Notes: generated by a model from the letters alone, not told the origin. A DNA stretch of 64,000 nucleotides from Prevotella communis (GCF_022024115.1 NZ_CP091792.1:3410001-3474000), one strand, 5' to 3'. Shown: positions 9,464 to 19,361, counted from the first letter of the stretch. Program-made: numbers and translations.

Positions 9464-11146
9464 ATGATTAAGATAAATAAACTAACGTGTGCACTATTGT
9501 TATTCAGCATAGCTGTTACCTCATGTAACGACTACCTGGACAAACTGCCCGATGACCGTGCTATCATAGATTCAAAAACAAAGGTGTCTAAACTCATCAC
9601 CTCAGCTTATCCTACGGTGAGCACCATCCTGGTATCGGAAATATCATCAGACAACGTTACCGACAACGGAAAGAAATACAGCACACTTCCTCAGGTGGAC
9701 GAGATGTATCGTTTCAAGACCATTACAGCCAGCGACAACGACTGCCCACGTAACCTTTGGAATGGCTATTACAAGGCTGTTGCCACTGCTAACGAAGCAC
9801 TTCAGGCTATTAACGACATGGGTAATACCGACGATTTGAAAGCTCAGCGTGGCGAGGCCCTGTTGTGCCGCGCTTTCAGCATGTTCCAGATGAGCACCGT
9901 GTTCTGCATGGCATACGATTCACTCAAGGCCGACCAGTATCTTGGTCTGCCCTACCCTCTGGAGCCAGAGCAGTCTGTGAATACCCATTACGAACGCGGC
10001 ACACTGGCTGAACTCTATAAGCATATCAATGCTGATATTGAGGAGGCTCTGCCACTGATTGACGATGCCGCTTACGACATTCCCAAATATCACTTCAACA
10101 CCAAGGCTGCTTATGCCTTTGCCGCTCGTTTCAACCTCTACTATCAGAATTGGGACAAGGTGATTGAATATGCAACCAAGGCCCTGGGTGGTTCTCCTAT
10201 AGACTGTCTGCGCCAGCGTGAACCCTATAATACCGCAGCCGGTGTTGACGACTATTTCAATATGTATATCCAGTCAAGTCAGCCCTGTAACTTCCTGATG
10301 GGTCCCGCTTATTCTATCGCTGCCCGTGTACTGGATGGTGGTTATCTGCGCTACGCCCACAATATGACCGTACTGAGTTACGACACCTATTGGGCTTATT
10401 CTCCCTGGAATCCCTCAACGGCCACATCAGGCAGCAGTCTGCTTTGGTCGGCTCACAGTCTGTATGGTAACAACAACATCGTCAGGGAACCAAAGCTGGA
10501 AGAGATTTTTGAATATACCGACAAGGTAAACGGCATCGGCTATGTACATATTGTCGATGTACTCTTCACCGGCGACGAGACCATTCTGTGTCGTGCAGAG
10601 GCTTACGCTCATAAGAAGGAGTATACAAAAGCCCTGGCTGATATGAACACATGGGCTGAAGCCAACCTGGAGAAATCGTATGGCAGTACAACCCGCAAGA
10701 GTTTCACTGAAAGTAGCGTAAATGCTTTCATGAACAGCATCAAGTATGCTGCCGTTCACCCTGCGAGCGAGTTTGAGAGAAGCATCAAGAAGACACTCCA
10801 TCCCCAGGGCTTCACCGTTGAGGCAGGCACTCAGGAGAATCTGATTCAGCTGATTCTTTATATGCGCCGTGTCACCAACATGCTCCAAGGCCTGCGTTTC
10901 ATGGACCTGAAGCGTTATGGTATTGAGTATGAACACTACATAGAGGACGAGGATCCTCTTACATTTACTGCCGGTGACCTGCGTGGTGCCATCCAGTTGC
11001 CCACCGACGTCATTGCGGCTGGTCTGCAGGCTAACCCCCGCACCACAGACGACCTCTCTGGCAATGGTGCTGAGCATATGACAGGACAGAACCCTGACCT
11101 GAACAAGCCCAACACCTCGAAAATGTATAATGAAAGAGTCTATTAA
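9464..11146 (+). CDS. SusD/RagB-like nutrient-binding lipoprotein
   Basis: I place the start at the ATG at 9464, preceded by AAAAGAAG, rather than at an upstream TTG, because it gives a clean lipoprotein signal (MIKINKLTCALLLFSIAVTSC). The 560-residue product shows SusD features: N-terminal YLDKLPDDRAI, helical TPR-like pairs such as NLWNGYYKAVATANEAL, and the C-terminal RVTNMLQGLRFMDLKRYG block. It is the surface lid partner of the SusC protein encoded 40 bp upstream and presents ligand to the channel. Ligand is unknown; neighbours argue against a classical polysaccharide system. Confidence 0.93.
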   Translation: MIKINKLTCALLLFSIAVTSCNDYLDKLPDDRAIIDSKTKVSKLITSAYPTVSTILVSEISSDNVTDNGKKYSTLPQVDEMYRFKTITASDNDCPRNLWNGYYKAVATANEALQAINDMGNTDDLKAQRGEALLCRAFSMFQMSTVFCMAYDSLKADQYLGLPYPLEPEQSVNTHYERGTLAELYKHINADIEEALPLIDDAAYDIPKYHFNTKAAYAFAARFNLYYQNWDKVIEYATKALGGSPIDCLRQREPYNTAAGVDDYFNMYIQSSQPCNFLMGPAYSIAARVLDGGYLRYAHNMTVLSYDTYWAYSPWNPSTATSGSSLLWSAHSLYGNNNIVREPKLEEIFEYTDKVNGIGYVHIVDVLFTGDETILCRAEAYAHKKEYTKALADMNTWAEANLEKSYGSTTRKSFTESSVNAFMNSIKYAAVHPASEFERSIKKTLHPQGFTVEAGTQENLIQLILYMRRVTNMLQGLRFMDLKRYGIEYEHYIEDEDPLTFTAGDLRGAIQLPTDVIAAGLQANPRTTDDLSGNGAEHMTGQNPDLNKPNTSKMYNERVY

Positions 11147-11154
11147 TTATTTTC

Positions 11155-12105
11155 ATGATGAACAACAAGATGAAAAAGATATCATATTTTCTGATTGGAT
11201 GTGCTATAGCACTGGGCTTTACAGCTTGCTCTTCTGACGACGAGCCCAAGCAGCCAAGCATCTTTGCCAACGATTTGAAGACCGATTCGGCTGATTTTGA
11301 CCGCTGGTTGCGTAAAAATTATATGGACCCTTACAACATCCATATTATCTACCGTTATCAGGACGATGAGACTGACCAGAAATACAACGTGATTCCCGCC
11401 AAGATGGAAAACGTCAAGGCACTGGCCAAGATGATGAAACATATTTGGATTGACGCTTACGAAGAGGTTGTAGGTGCAGATTTCATCAAGAGCTACAGCC
11501 CACGTATTTTCCAGTACATCGGCTCTGCTGAGTATCGTAGCGATGGTGCAATGGTGCTGGGTACCGCTGAAGGTGGTTTGAAGATTACGCTGTTCCGCGT
11601 CAACGCGATGGACATTGACAATATCTTCATTGACAGTATCAGTCCATTCCCCAATTCTGCTGCTGTGCCCATTGATATGAACTACTGGTTCTTTCACACG
11701 ATGCACCACGAGTTCCTGCATATCCTGCAGCAGACCAAGAGCTATCCTATGGAATTCAATACAGTTTCTGCCGGCAAGTATCATGCTAACGACTGGATTA
11801 ACGTGAAAGATGAGGAAGCTCCCCTTGAAGGCTTCGTAACAGGCTATGCCAGTGGTGAGGCTCGCGAGGATATGGCTGAAATCTATGCCACCTACGTCAC
11901 ACATACTCCTGAAGCTTGGGAGAAGATACTGAAAGCTGGCGAGAAAGGCAGCGATAAGACAGGACGTGAGGCCATCGAGAAGAAGCTGGAGATCATCAAG
12001 AAATACATGAAAGAATCATGGGGATTCGAACTCGACGATCTGCGTACGGTTGTACTGCGCCGCTCTCACGAGGTATTGGAAATGGATTTAAGAACACTTG
12101 ACTAA
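11155..12105 (+). CDS. Zinc-binding metallopeptidase lipoprotein (Peptidase_Mx1-like)
   Basis: A lipoprotein signal ends at FTACSS (Cys25). The catalytic motif HEFLH occupies residues 185-189 in HTMHHEFLHILQQ, the expected HExxH zinc site, with downstream acidic residues in SGEAREDMAEIYATY that could supply the third ligand. About 316 residues is usual for the putative zinc-binding metallopeptidase family found beside SusCD pairs. Tandem ATG codons leave the exact start open by one to five codons. Placed 8 bp after SusD, it probably works at the outer membrane on the imported substrate; a proteolytic role is inferred from the motif only. Confidence 0.82.
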   Translation: MMNNKMKKISYFLIGCAIALGFTACSSDDEPKQPSIFANDLKTDSADFDRWLRKNYMDPYNIHIIYRYQDDETDQKYNVIPAKMENVKALAKMMKHIWIDAYEEVVGADFIKSYSPRIFQYIGSAEYRSDGAMVLGTAEGGLKITLFRVNAMDIDNIFIDSISPFPNSAAVPIDMNYWFFHTMHHEFLHILQQTKSYPMEFNTVSAGKYHANDWINVKDEEAPLEGFVTGYASGEAREDMAEIYATYVTHTPEAWEKILKAGEKGSDKTGREAIEKKLEIIKKYMKESWGFELDDLRTVVLRRSHEVLEMDLRTLD

Positions 12106-12125
12106 TCAGAAGGAGGAAACAATAT

Positions 12126-13475
12126 ATGATGAAGAAACTATTAAAAGCGACTCTGCTGCTGGCAGCGCTGACTGTTTATACATCCTGCAGTGACGACAAC
12201 GACTTGAAGGATCCTTCCGAACGTCTGCAAGAGGCCACAGCCAAATATATGGATATCCTGACATCAGCTCCTAACGGATGGGCCATGACCATGTATGGAG
12301 ACCTGGATTTCGGAGGCTTCAACGTATTGTGCAAATTCGAGAAGAACGGCAAAGTAACTATTGCCAACGAGAAGTTTGCTGCGGATACAACAGCTGTCAG
12401 CCACTTCAAACTGGAACAGAGTAGCGGTGTCGTCTTGTCGTTCGACGAATACTGTGAACTCTTCCACTACTTCTCTGACCCTGTCAACAACGATGGTTAC
12501 AACAGTCAGACGGAGAACGGATTTGGTGCCGACCTGGAGTTCCGTATCATCTCAGCATCTGCCGATTCTGTCGTGATGCGTGGTAAGAAGCACGATGCAA
12601 AAATCGTCATGACACCACTTACCGATGACACCACAGAAATCACAGACTCTGTATGGGCCAAATACCTCAGAGAGGTTGCCGCCGTTGCAAAAGTCATGCA
12701 GAAAGGTAGCTACCACATGATTAATGGGACAGATACCTTGCAACTGAAGGCCAACAGAAGCAACCGCGTTTTCTCTTATGTCACCGTTGATACGGTGGGT
12801 AACAGAACAAAGCATACCATACCATATATCATCACACCTAAAGGCCTCACATTCTACGAGCCTTTCACATTTGGGCAGAAAACGGTAAAAGGCTTCAACT
12901 ATGCTTCTGGTAGCGAAAAATACGAGCAAGACGGCGGAAATGGTATCATCTTGGAGAAGTTCACACCGAACCTTAACCAGCAATTGATTGATGGTGCATG
13001 GTTTATCAGCGAAGACGGCTTAGGTACTTATTCCAAGAACTATTGGAAGACATTCCGCAGTTCAATGCTTAACACAGGAAACTGCTATATATACTATGCT
13101 GTGATTGGCACATGGCGCAACCGATTCGGTTTGACAATTGGCCCTATTGATAAGGATGAGCCATCTGGCGTATTTATCACCGAGGCCTACTTCGATTATG
13201 AACTGATTGGTTCTAACCAGATACGCATGTGGTTCAATGGTGAGTATGACGAGATTGGCAATGGTGAGTTCTTTGCAGAAAACTGCAAGTTCGATTTCGC
13301 CATCTTCCCCTTTGGCGGACGCGGCAAGACTACTGCCAAGACGTTTACACTTGAAACTGATGATGTTAAGGATCCAAGCTATATCAAATTGAAGGAGCGC
13401 GGAAACAGCAGCAATGTCATAACAGTATATGAGAAGCAGATAACATTCCCATTCGGTGATAGTATTAATCAATAA
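12126..13475 (+). CDS. DUF4302 lipoprotein
   Basis: A good ribosome-binding sequence (AAGGAGG at about 12109-12115) precedes the ATG. The lipoprotein signal ends at YTSCSDD; residues such as RLQEATAKYMDILTSAPNGW and GGFNVLCKFEKNGKVT match the DUF4302 pattern. Length about 449 residues is normal for that family. DUF4302 proteins regularly follow the SusCD-metallopeptidase set and are likely surface-exposed accessory binding proteins. No catalytic motif is visible and the ligand is unknown. Confidence 0.8.
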   Translation: MMKKLLKATLLLAALTVYTSCSDDNDLKDPSERLQEATAKYMDILTSAPNGWAMTMYGDLDFGGFNVLCKFEKNGKVTIANEKFAADTTAVSHFKLEQSSGVVLSFDEYCELFHYFSDPVNNDGYNSQTENGFGADLEFRIISASADSVVMRGKKHDAKIVMTPLTDDTTEITDSVWAKYLREVAAVAKVMQKGSYHMINGTDTLQLKANRSNRVFSYVTVDTVGNRTKHTIPYIITPKGLTFYEPFTFGQKTVKGFNYASGSEKYEQDGGNGIILEKFTPNLNQQLIDGAWFISEDGLGTYSKNYWKTFRSSMLNTGNCYIYYAVIGTWRNRFGLTIGPIDKDEPSGVFITEAYFDYELIGSNQIRMWFNGEYDEIGNGEFFAENCKFDFAIFPFGGRGKTTAKTFTLETDDVKDPSYIKLKERGNSSNVITVYEKQITFPFGDSINQ

Positions 13476-13498
13476 CAATATTTCTATTTTTTTCTATT

Positions 13499-15292
13499 AT
13501 GAAGAAATTATTATTACTAATGATGGCTGTTGGCATCACAATGACGACTTCAGCAAGGCAGCACGAGATTGTTTCTGTTGCCAAATCAACAGGAGTAAGT
13601 ATTAACTTACCGAAAATGGTAAACAAAGGTGTGCTTCAATCTGCTGCAGAACGAAATGCGGCATTGAGCGCTTTCTACTCTGCAAAACAGCAACATGCGA
13701 GTAATGTTTCCAAAGTATCCAGAAGAGCTGACGAGCTAAGCGAAGAAGACATTATTCCTACATACGCTATGGATAATTACATCTTTTCGGAAGTTGCTGG
13801 CGTTCTGACAATGCCAATGTACGAAGGAGCAAGTTACGCTGTTAAAGATGATAAAATATATCTCTCACCTTTTGATGGCTTAGACTTCATTGAAGGTGAA
13901 TTTGCTAAAGAGAAGGGGTCGCTTATTGCAACAGACTCAGTCACCTTTACAATCTCTACAGAAAAAGAGGCCGGTGAAGACAGAAGCGGCAAGAAATATT
14001 ATTATGGTTTAGGAACACTCGTGACACAGGAGAGAAAAGTGGTACGAAATGATAAGATGACCATTGGTGCTTACTATTTCCCTGAGAATGGAGAACTATA
14101 TATTCCCGCTATAAGCGTTGACGATTTCATCTGTCTGTTTGCAGAAGATTCTACAGAACCAGAATTTTCTTATAACATAGCTAATCTGGATATTATACCA
14201 CAGGCTAATTTTACCGATTATATCCATCCAGGTAAATACAAGGCATTTGACGCTTTTGAACCATCAGAGAAATACTCTGGAAAGATCAAAGCGTTCATCA
14301 ACGGTACTAGTATTTTCATCAAAGGACTTAACTCAGAAATCCCCGCAACAGAAGACACGTGGACTGAATTCAAAACCGATGACGAGTATACAAGTGCCCT
14401 TGTCAGTGGCGACCAACTTCTGGGCTTTGGCAAATACTATACCGACGAGACTCGTAAAAACACAGCTCAGGTGGTCTTCACACCTGTGGGCGCATTATCT
14501 GACTTGTCTAACGTAACAAGTGATTTAACATCGTCATACTTTATAGAGATTAATGAGGATCGACTGATTATCTCCAGCACAGGTATGGATATATATGGTC
14601 TCTATGCACTTAGCAAAACCGAGGACTTTAGTGGCGGAATGGTTTGGATGACAGATTTACAGATCTCTATCAGACTCGCTCCAGGCGAAGATCCAGAGGA
14701 TATTGAAGTTACAACATCTTCTAAAGGCTACGCCACATTCTTTGATTCTCAATCTGCATATACCCTTCCTGAAGGACTTACCGCACAGACTGTAACTGGT
14801 ATTACGAATGGAAAACTAACATTCAAGACGCTAACTGATGGTATTGTGCCCAAAAATACAGCTGTTATCCTTTCAAGCGAAGCAGGATCTAGTATCTATA
14901 CGCTCACTCCTAGCGATGAAGACGTAACCTATACAGGTAGCAACCTGCTTTACGGTAGTGATGAGCCAACAATGACTACTGCCGACTACAACTGCTGCTT
15001 CTACAAGTTGACCTTTGGTGCAAAGGGCAGCAATCTTGAAGACCTGTTTGCATGGTACTGGGGTGCCGCCAACGGTGGTGCTTTCCAGATTGAAGGCCAC
15101 AAGGCTTGGCTTGCAGTACCTACGGCTGCTAGTGCAAGATATTTCATCAACAACGATACCGATGGTATTATGGCCGTTGAGAAGGCAGACAAGTCTGATA
15201 ATGCCGTATTCGACTTGCAGGGCCGTCGTGTGAACACGATACAGAAGAAAGGTCTTTATATCAAGAGCGGAAAGAAAATTATAAATATGTAA
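13499..15292 (+). CDS. Large secreted protein of unknown function with C-terminal sorting-type tail
   Basis: The 597-residue product starts with a signal peptide (MKKLLLLMMAVGITMTTSA). The middle is beta-rich without a recognised catalytic motif. Around residue 400 a segment reading SKGYATFFDSQSAYTLPEG begins a module I have seen in many Prevotella secreted proteins. The last 30 residues (FDLQGRRVNTIQKKGLYIKS, then GKKI) resemble a type IX-like secretion or anchoring tail. Lower GC third positions than the SusC gene are noticeable. It is the fifth gene of the SusCD operon; surface display as an accessory binding protein is inference. Confidence 0.65.
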   Translation: MKKLLLLMMAVGITMTTSARQHEIVSVAKSTGVSINLPKMVNKGVLQSAAERNAALSAFYSAKQQHASNVSKVSRRADELSEEDIIPTYAMDNYIFSEVAGVLTMPMYEGASYAVKDDKIYLSPFDGLDFIEGEFAKEKGSLIATDSVTFTISTEKEAGEDRSGKKYYYGLGTLVTQERKVVRNDKMTIGAYYFPENGELYIPAISVDDFICLFAEDSTEPEFSYNIANLDIIPQANFTDYIHPGKYKAFDAFEPSEKYSGKIKAFINGTSIFIKGLNSEIPATEDTWTEFKTDDEYTSALVSGDQLLGFGKYYTDETRKNTAQVVFTPVGALSDLSNVTSDLTSSYFIEINEDRLIISSTGMDIYGLYALSKTEDFSGGMVWMTDLQISIRLAPGEDPEDIEVTTSSKGYATFFDSQSAYTLPEGLTAQTVTGITNGKLTFKTLTDGIVPKNTAVILSSEAGSSIYTLTPSDEDVTYTGSNLLYGSDEPTMTTADYNCCFYKLTFGAKGSNLEDLFAWYWGAANGGAFQIEGHKAWLAVPTAASARYFINNDTDGIMAVEKADKSDNAVFDLQGRRVNTIQKKGLYIKSGKKIINM

Positions 15293-15313
15293 TTAAAGAA
15301 AGGAAAAAGACAT

Positions 15314-15994
15314 ATGAAACAGTTTAAACTATTGTTACTTTTGACCATCGGTGCTCTATTCGCTGTTTCTTGCGGAGATGATGCAGAAGACAATAAGCCT
15401 ACTACCACATCTATTGATGTCGTATTAGATAATTCTGATCAGTTACAGAAAGAAATAGTATTGAAGGGTCTTACAGCCATTGAAACCATTGAGAACAACG
15501 CCTCATGGGTAACAGCTACTCAGATCAAAAATGATGAGTCTGGTGCTGCTAAGATTTTGGTCAATATTGCAGAAAACACCAACAGCGAGAAACGTATCGC
15601 CATCATTAGCGTAAAAGACGCGAACAAGAATACTGTTATCGTTAATATCACCCAACCTGGATTTGCAGGAAAGTTGTTTACACAGAAACTTGAGGTTTCA
15701 GGATATGGCGAAGAGAAAGTACTTACATGCTCAGAGCTCACTTCTGCCATCAAGAATATTAAGGTAGAAGCCAACTGGCTCACAGCAGAGGTAACAGGTT
15801 CTGATTCTCACAGCGTAAAAGTTATAGCCTCACCTAATACAACAGACGATGTCCGTGAGGCTAATGTAATCATTAACGCAGAAAATGGTGACAGACTTAC
15901 TCTGACTGTTGCACAGAGAGTAAAGGAAGGTTCTAATCTTGAGGAGCCAAACAACACAGAGAGCGACCAACCTGCTTACTCACGTCGGAAATAA
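15314..15994 (+). CDS. Lipoprotein with two BACON-like domains
   Basis: A lipoprotein signal ends at FAVSCGDD. Two repeats of about 85 residues follow, each with the BACON pattern of a central NASWVTA or EANWLTA tryptophan segment, an NSEKRIAIISV or VREANVIINA strand and a final VNITQPG or LTVAQR. BACON domains are small beta-sandwiches in surface proteins of Bacteroidota and probably act as spacers or weak binding modules. It ends with a short polar tail. It closes the SusCD operon and is followed by a strong hairpin terminator. Confidence 0.72.
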   Translation: MKQFKLLLLLTIGALFAVSCGDDAEDNKPTTTSIDVVLDNSDQLQKEIVLKGLTAIETIENNASWVTATQIKNDESGAAKILVNIAENTNSEKRIAIISVKDANKNTVIVNITQPGFAGKLFTQKLEVSGYGEEKVLTCSELTSAIKNIKVEANWLTAEVTGSDSHSVKVIASPNTTDDVREANVIINAENGDRLTLTVAQRVKEGSNLEEPNNTESDQPAYSRRK

Positions 15995-16016
15995 AAATAA
16001 CAAACCATTTTTTATA

Positions 16017-16050
16017 ATAAAGGGGAGTTTCTAATGAGATTCCCCTTTAT
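16017..16050 (+). terminator. Hairpin terminator of the SusCD operon
   Basis: ATAAAGGGGA (16017-16026) pairs perfectly with TCCCCTTTAT (16041-16050); four further pairs (one of them G.T) close a 4-base loop. The 3' side is only moderately T-rich. Confidence 0.75.
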
Positions 16051-16074
16051 TATGGATATTTGAATTATTATTCG

Positions 16075-16082
16075 TAATTTTG
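16075..16082 (+). promoter_or_regulatory. -7 element of the M6 protease gene
   Basis: TAATTTTG fits TAnnTTTG. No TTG lies at the expected 19-20 bp upstream, so the promoter is only half supported. Confidence 0.5.
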
Positions 16083-16105
16083 CAGACGAAAAAGAAAAAA
16101 GGCTC

Positions 16106-18349
16106 ATGAAAAGAATCTCTCTGATAATACTTACAATTATATTTGGAACGATATCACTCATGGCATGCCCAGGTTATTCAAAACCAGTAGATGTGCCTCA
16201 ACCAGATGGTTCCACCATCACCCTGCTAATGCATGGTGATGAGTTTCGTCATTTCATAACCACTACAGACGGTTACACTGTAGTGAAGGGCAATGATGGT
16301 TTCTACCACTATGCCGACAAAGGTGTTAACGGTCAACTGAAAGCCGTAAATATAATAGCAAGAAACATCGCTGAACGTGACGAGACACAGTTATCCTTTC
16401 TGGCTAATCACAAGAAAATGATAGCTCCAAATATGACCGATTATCAGAAAGAGATGAAAACACATGCCTTGCAGATGCAAAGGGATTATGCCTCTCTGTT
16501 GGGAGGCGAACGTAAAAACAGAGCAGGTACTATATGGGCACCTTTCAACTATAGTAAGTTCAAGGGACTGATTATTCTTGTTGAATTCTCTGATAGGAAA
16601 TTCATCACAGACAATCCAAAGACTTTCTACCAGAAACTTACCAGTGAGAAGAACTATCGAGACACATCACATGAATATTACCCAGTAGATGTCGAAGGTA
16701 GTGCACGCGACTATTTCTATGAGAACTCTTTTGGTATCTTCGACCCAACCTTCAATGTTGTGGGGCCTATACAGATAGACATGAAATCTACAGAAATAGA
16801 CGGCTATAATGCAAGTCCGCAAACGATGGCTAAAGTTCTAAAGAAGGTGCTGACAGGAGTAGACAATGAGGTAAACTTCTCAGAATACGATACCGACAAT
16901 AATGGTTATATAGACATGTGCTATTTCATTTTTGCTGGCTATGGCAGTTATATGCAGGGCAATAACGAAAACTATCTCTGGCCTCATGCCAATGATTTAT
17001 CGCAGAGTGCACGCTGGTTTGGTATGCGCTACGATGGCAAATATTTTGGACGTTATGCCTGCAGCGTAGAACTTATGGACCATGAAATTTATTCTGAGTC
17101 ACACCAGTACCTGGCTGGTATCGGTGTTATCTGTCATGAATTCAGTCATGTGCTCGGACTGGCAGACCATTACGATACGGATTATGAGGAAAATGGTCAA
17201 GCCTTAACCCCCGATTCATGGGATCTTATGGCCAGTGGCACAGATGCAAATTTCGGACTGAATCCTGTAGGCTACAACGCTTTTGAACGTTATGCCTTAG
17301 GCTTTGCCACACCTTTTGAGATTAATGCGGAAGGCAACTATACGCTAAATCCGTTTAATTCATCTAACGAATGTCTGATTCTTCAATCAGGTACAGAGAA
17401 CGAACTATACTTCATAGAGAACCGTCAGCAACAGCGCTGGGACAAATTCCTGCCCGGTCATGGCATGCTGGTATGGCATGCCAATCTTGCCGACTCATAC
17501 GCTTGGGAAAACAATATAGTGAATGTTTCTCCAAGTAACATGCATTTCGAATTGCTCAACGCCGCTCCTGGCAGAAACATCAACACGGAATATACTCCTT
17601 TCCCCGGAAAAGGTAACAACCCCGATTTAACCACAATGACCATTCCCAATCTTATATCGTCAAAGAAGACTGAAGCACCATACAACCTATACGATATCAC
17701 GGAGTCGGCTGATGGCGTAATTACTTTCGAGGCAAGTAAGGAACAAAGATACAAGTACCTGACAGAAGACTTTGAAACGATAGATGTGAACACAGTCGAA
17801 GCTGCCAATGTGGAAGGTATATTCTGTAATTGGAACTTCAACAAAGCGGTTGTGGAATGGCTTACAGATATCTATGGAAACGGTCAGCAGGCCGTAAAAG
17901 TAAACCGTAACGGTTACATCGAGAGTTCGCCCCTGTCCAAGCCCCTGTACAACCTCTCTTTCAAGGTATGGAGCGAGAACTATCAGACCCGTGTCACCAC
18001 GAGATACAAGGCTGATGAAACAAGTTCATGGACTATCATACCTAGCAGTAACGGTAAGAACACGGAGATTATTGACATGAATTCAACCGCAACTCTGAAC
18101 TACAACACGATTATTCCTAAGGGATATCGGATCCAGATACTCGTACAAGGCGTTAACCCAGCCACGGTAGGACATATCGACGATATCACTGTCAGCATCA
18201 AGGATAGCGACATGAATACAGATGCCATAGAAAGCATTCAGGTTGCACATCGCGACAATTCGCAGATATACAACCTGAATGGCCAGAAGGTGGGCAACCA
18301 CTATCGTGGCATTATCATACGCAATGGCAAGAAGCACCTTATGAGATAG
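16106..18349 (+). CDS. Secreted M6-family (immune inhibitor A-like) metalloprotease
   Basis: 747 residues. After the signal peptide (cleaved near LMACPG) an N-terminal propeptide-like region precedes the M6 catalytic domain (about 150-480) with zinc motif HEFSH at 344-348 extended as HEFSHVLGLADHYD. A calcium-loop-like DTDNNGYIDM occurs at about 262-271. A C-terminal beta-sandwich (about 550-700) and a final YNLNGQKVGNHYRGIIIRNG tail follow, the latter like other secreted proteins in this window. It should degrade extracellular proteins. Monocistronic, after a terminator; its last 11 bp overlap the end of the convergent kinase gene. Confidence 0.87.
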   Translation: MKRISLIILTIIFGTISLMACPGYSKPVDVPQPDGSTITLLMHGDEFRHFITTTDGYTVVKGNDGFYHYADKGVNGQLKAVNIIARNIAERDETQLSFLANHKKMIAPNMTDYQKEMKTHALQMQRDYASLLGGERKNRAGTIWAPFNYSKFKGLIILVEFSDRKFITDNPKTFYQKLTSEKNYRDTSHEYYPVDVEGSARDYFYENSFGIFDPTFNVVGPIQIDMKSTEIDGYNASPQTMAKVLKKVLTGVDNEVNFSEYDTDNNGYIDMCYFIFAGYGSYMQGNNENYLWPHANDLSQSARWFGMRYDGKYFGRYACSVELMDHEIYSESHQYLAGIGVICHEFSHVLGLADHYDTDYEENGQALTPDSWDLMASGTDANFGLNPVGYNAFERYALGFATPFEINAEGNYTLNPFNSSNECLILQSGTENELYFIENRQQQRWDKFLPGHGMLVWHANLADSYAWENNIVNVSPSNMHFELLNAAPGRNINTEYTPFPGKGNNPDLTTMTIPNLISSKKTEAPYNLYDITESADGVITFEASKEQRYKYLTEDFETIDVNTVEAANVEGIFCNWNFNKAVVEWLTDIYGNGQQAVKVNRNGYIESSPLSKPLYNLSFKVWSENYQTRVTTRYKADETSSWTIIPSSNGKNTEIIDMNSTATLNYNTIIPKGYRIQILVQGVNPATVGHIDDITVSIKDSDMNTDAIESIQVAHRDNSQIYNLNGQKVGNHYRGIIIRNGKKHLMR

Positions 18350-19283
18350 GGTGCTCTGCTATTGCCCGTGCAAAATCCTCGTCAACATAGTTGTTCAAGC
18401 TCTTGCACACATTGGCAGAGAACTGCATAGCGCAGGCTATCACGTTGTCCCATTGTTTCTCCGTCAACCCGTTGGTCATCTGCTCACGGGTGATATTATA
18501 TTTCACAAGACCATAGATAAAGCCAGCATTAAAGTTATCACCAGCACCAATGGTACTCACCACATTGTCGTTCTTCTGGATGGGATACTGCTTCTTGAAA
18601 CCGTTGTCGGCACGCAGCTCCACGGGCTCTGAGCCGTTGGTGCAGATGAACTTCTTGGTATAGAACGACACCTGCGAACGATAGATGGCGTCGGCATCGG
18701 TCTTGCGAAACATCACCTCGAAGTCTTCTGTTGAGCCGCGAAGGATGTCGGCCAACTCCAGGTTCTCGAGGATGTTGGGCGTCAGTTTCATCACCTCGTC
18801 CTTATGCGAAGAACGGAAGTTCACGTCGTAGTAGAGGATGGCGCCGTGCGACTTGGCATAGTCGAGGAAGCCATGCACCTGCGGACGAATCACAGGGTTC
18901 ACGGCATAATACGATCCAAAGACCACCACGTCGTTCTCATTGACCTCAGGATAGTTGAAGTCCAGGCGGTCCTTGGGATGATCCTTATAGAAGATATACT
19001 CGGCATCGTTGCGCTCGTTGAGGAATGCCAGCGACAGGGGCGACTTCGAGTCGGGATACACCGACACCGACTTGGCATCCACGCCGTTCTCCTCGAGGAA
19101 GCTGATGATGCGGCGACCCACACGGTCGTTACCAGTCTCGCTGATAAACGATGCGTTCACGCCACAACGGCCCAACGAAATCAGGCAGTTAAACGTACTG
19201 CCACCAGGAACAGCCGCCATGGGCTGGTCGTCCTTGAATATAATGTCGAGAACAGTCTCGCCAATACCTATTACTTTTCTCAT
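18339..19283 (-). CDS. PfkB-family carbohydrate kinase (fructokinase-like)
   Basis: I start at the ATG at 19283 (MRKVIGIGETVLDIIF), which has AAGAGA upstream and matches the conserved N-terminus; a longer frame to 19310 would begin inside the promoter. The 314-residue product has the PfkB pattern GGSTFNCLISLGRCG near residue 25 and the catalytic-base loop STIGAGDNFNAGF with the GAGD motif near residue 250. It phosphorylates a sugar, most probably fructose, in the cytoplasm. Its 3' end runs 11 bp into the M6 protease gene on the other strand. The true substrate is not determined by sequence alone. Confidence 0.88.
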   Translation of the reverse strand: MRKVIGIGETVLDIIFKDDQPMAAVPGGSTFNCLISLGRCGVNASFISETGNDRVGRRIISFLEENGVDAKSVSVYPDSKSPLSLAFLNERNDAEYIFYKDHPKDRLDFNYPEVNENDVVVFGSYYAVNPVIRPQVHGFLDYAKSHGAILYYDVNFRSSHKDEVMKLTPNILENLELADILRGSTEDFEVMFRKTDADAIYRSQVSFYTKKFICTNGSEPVELRADNGFKKQYPIQKNDNVVSTIGAGDNFNAGFIYGLVKYNITREQMTNGLTEKQWDNVIACAMQFSANVCKSLNNYVDEDFARAIAEHPIS

Positions 19284-19307
19284 AGTCTCTTGTTTTTTTG
19301 TTGGCTG

Positions 19308-19315
19308 CAAAGATA
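19308..19315 (-). promoter_or_regulatory. -7 element of the PfkB kinase gene
   Basis: CAAAGATA on the + strand gives TATCTTTG on the minus strand, about 25 nt before the start. The -33 region falls in the heptamer repeat at 19326-19353 and has no clear TTG. Confidence 0.55.
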
Positions 19316-19325
19316 CGAATTAATT

Positions 19326-19353
19326 ATGAACTACGAACTATGAACTATGAATT
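19326..19353. repeat. Four tandem heptamers in a divergent promoter region
   Basis: Four copies of A(T/C)GAA(C/T)T (ATGAACT, ACGAACT, ATGAACT, ATGAATT) lie between the kinase and M16 protease -7 elements, covering the -33 positions of both promoters. Confidence 0.8.
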
Positions 19354-19361
19354 ATTTTTCG

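Noticed and set aside
6103..15994. Polysaccharide utilisation locus for a glycan
   Set aside because: No glycoside hydrolase, lyase or esterase lies in the operon; the xylan operon ends before it with its own last gene.
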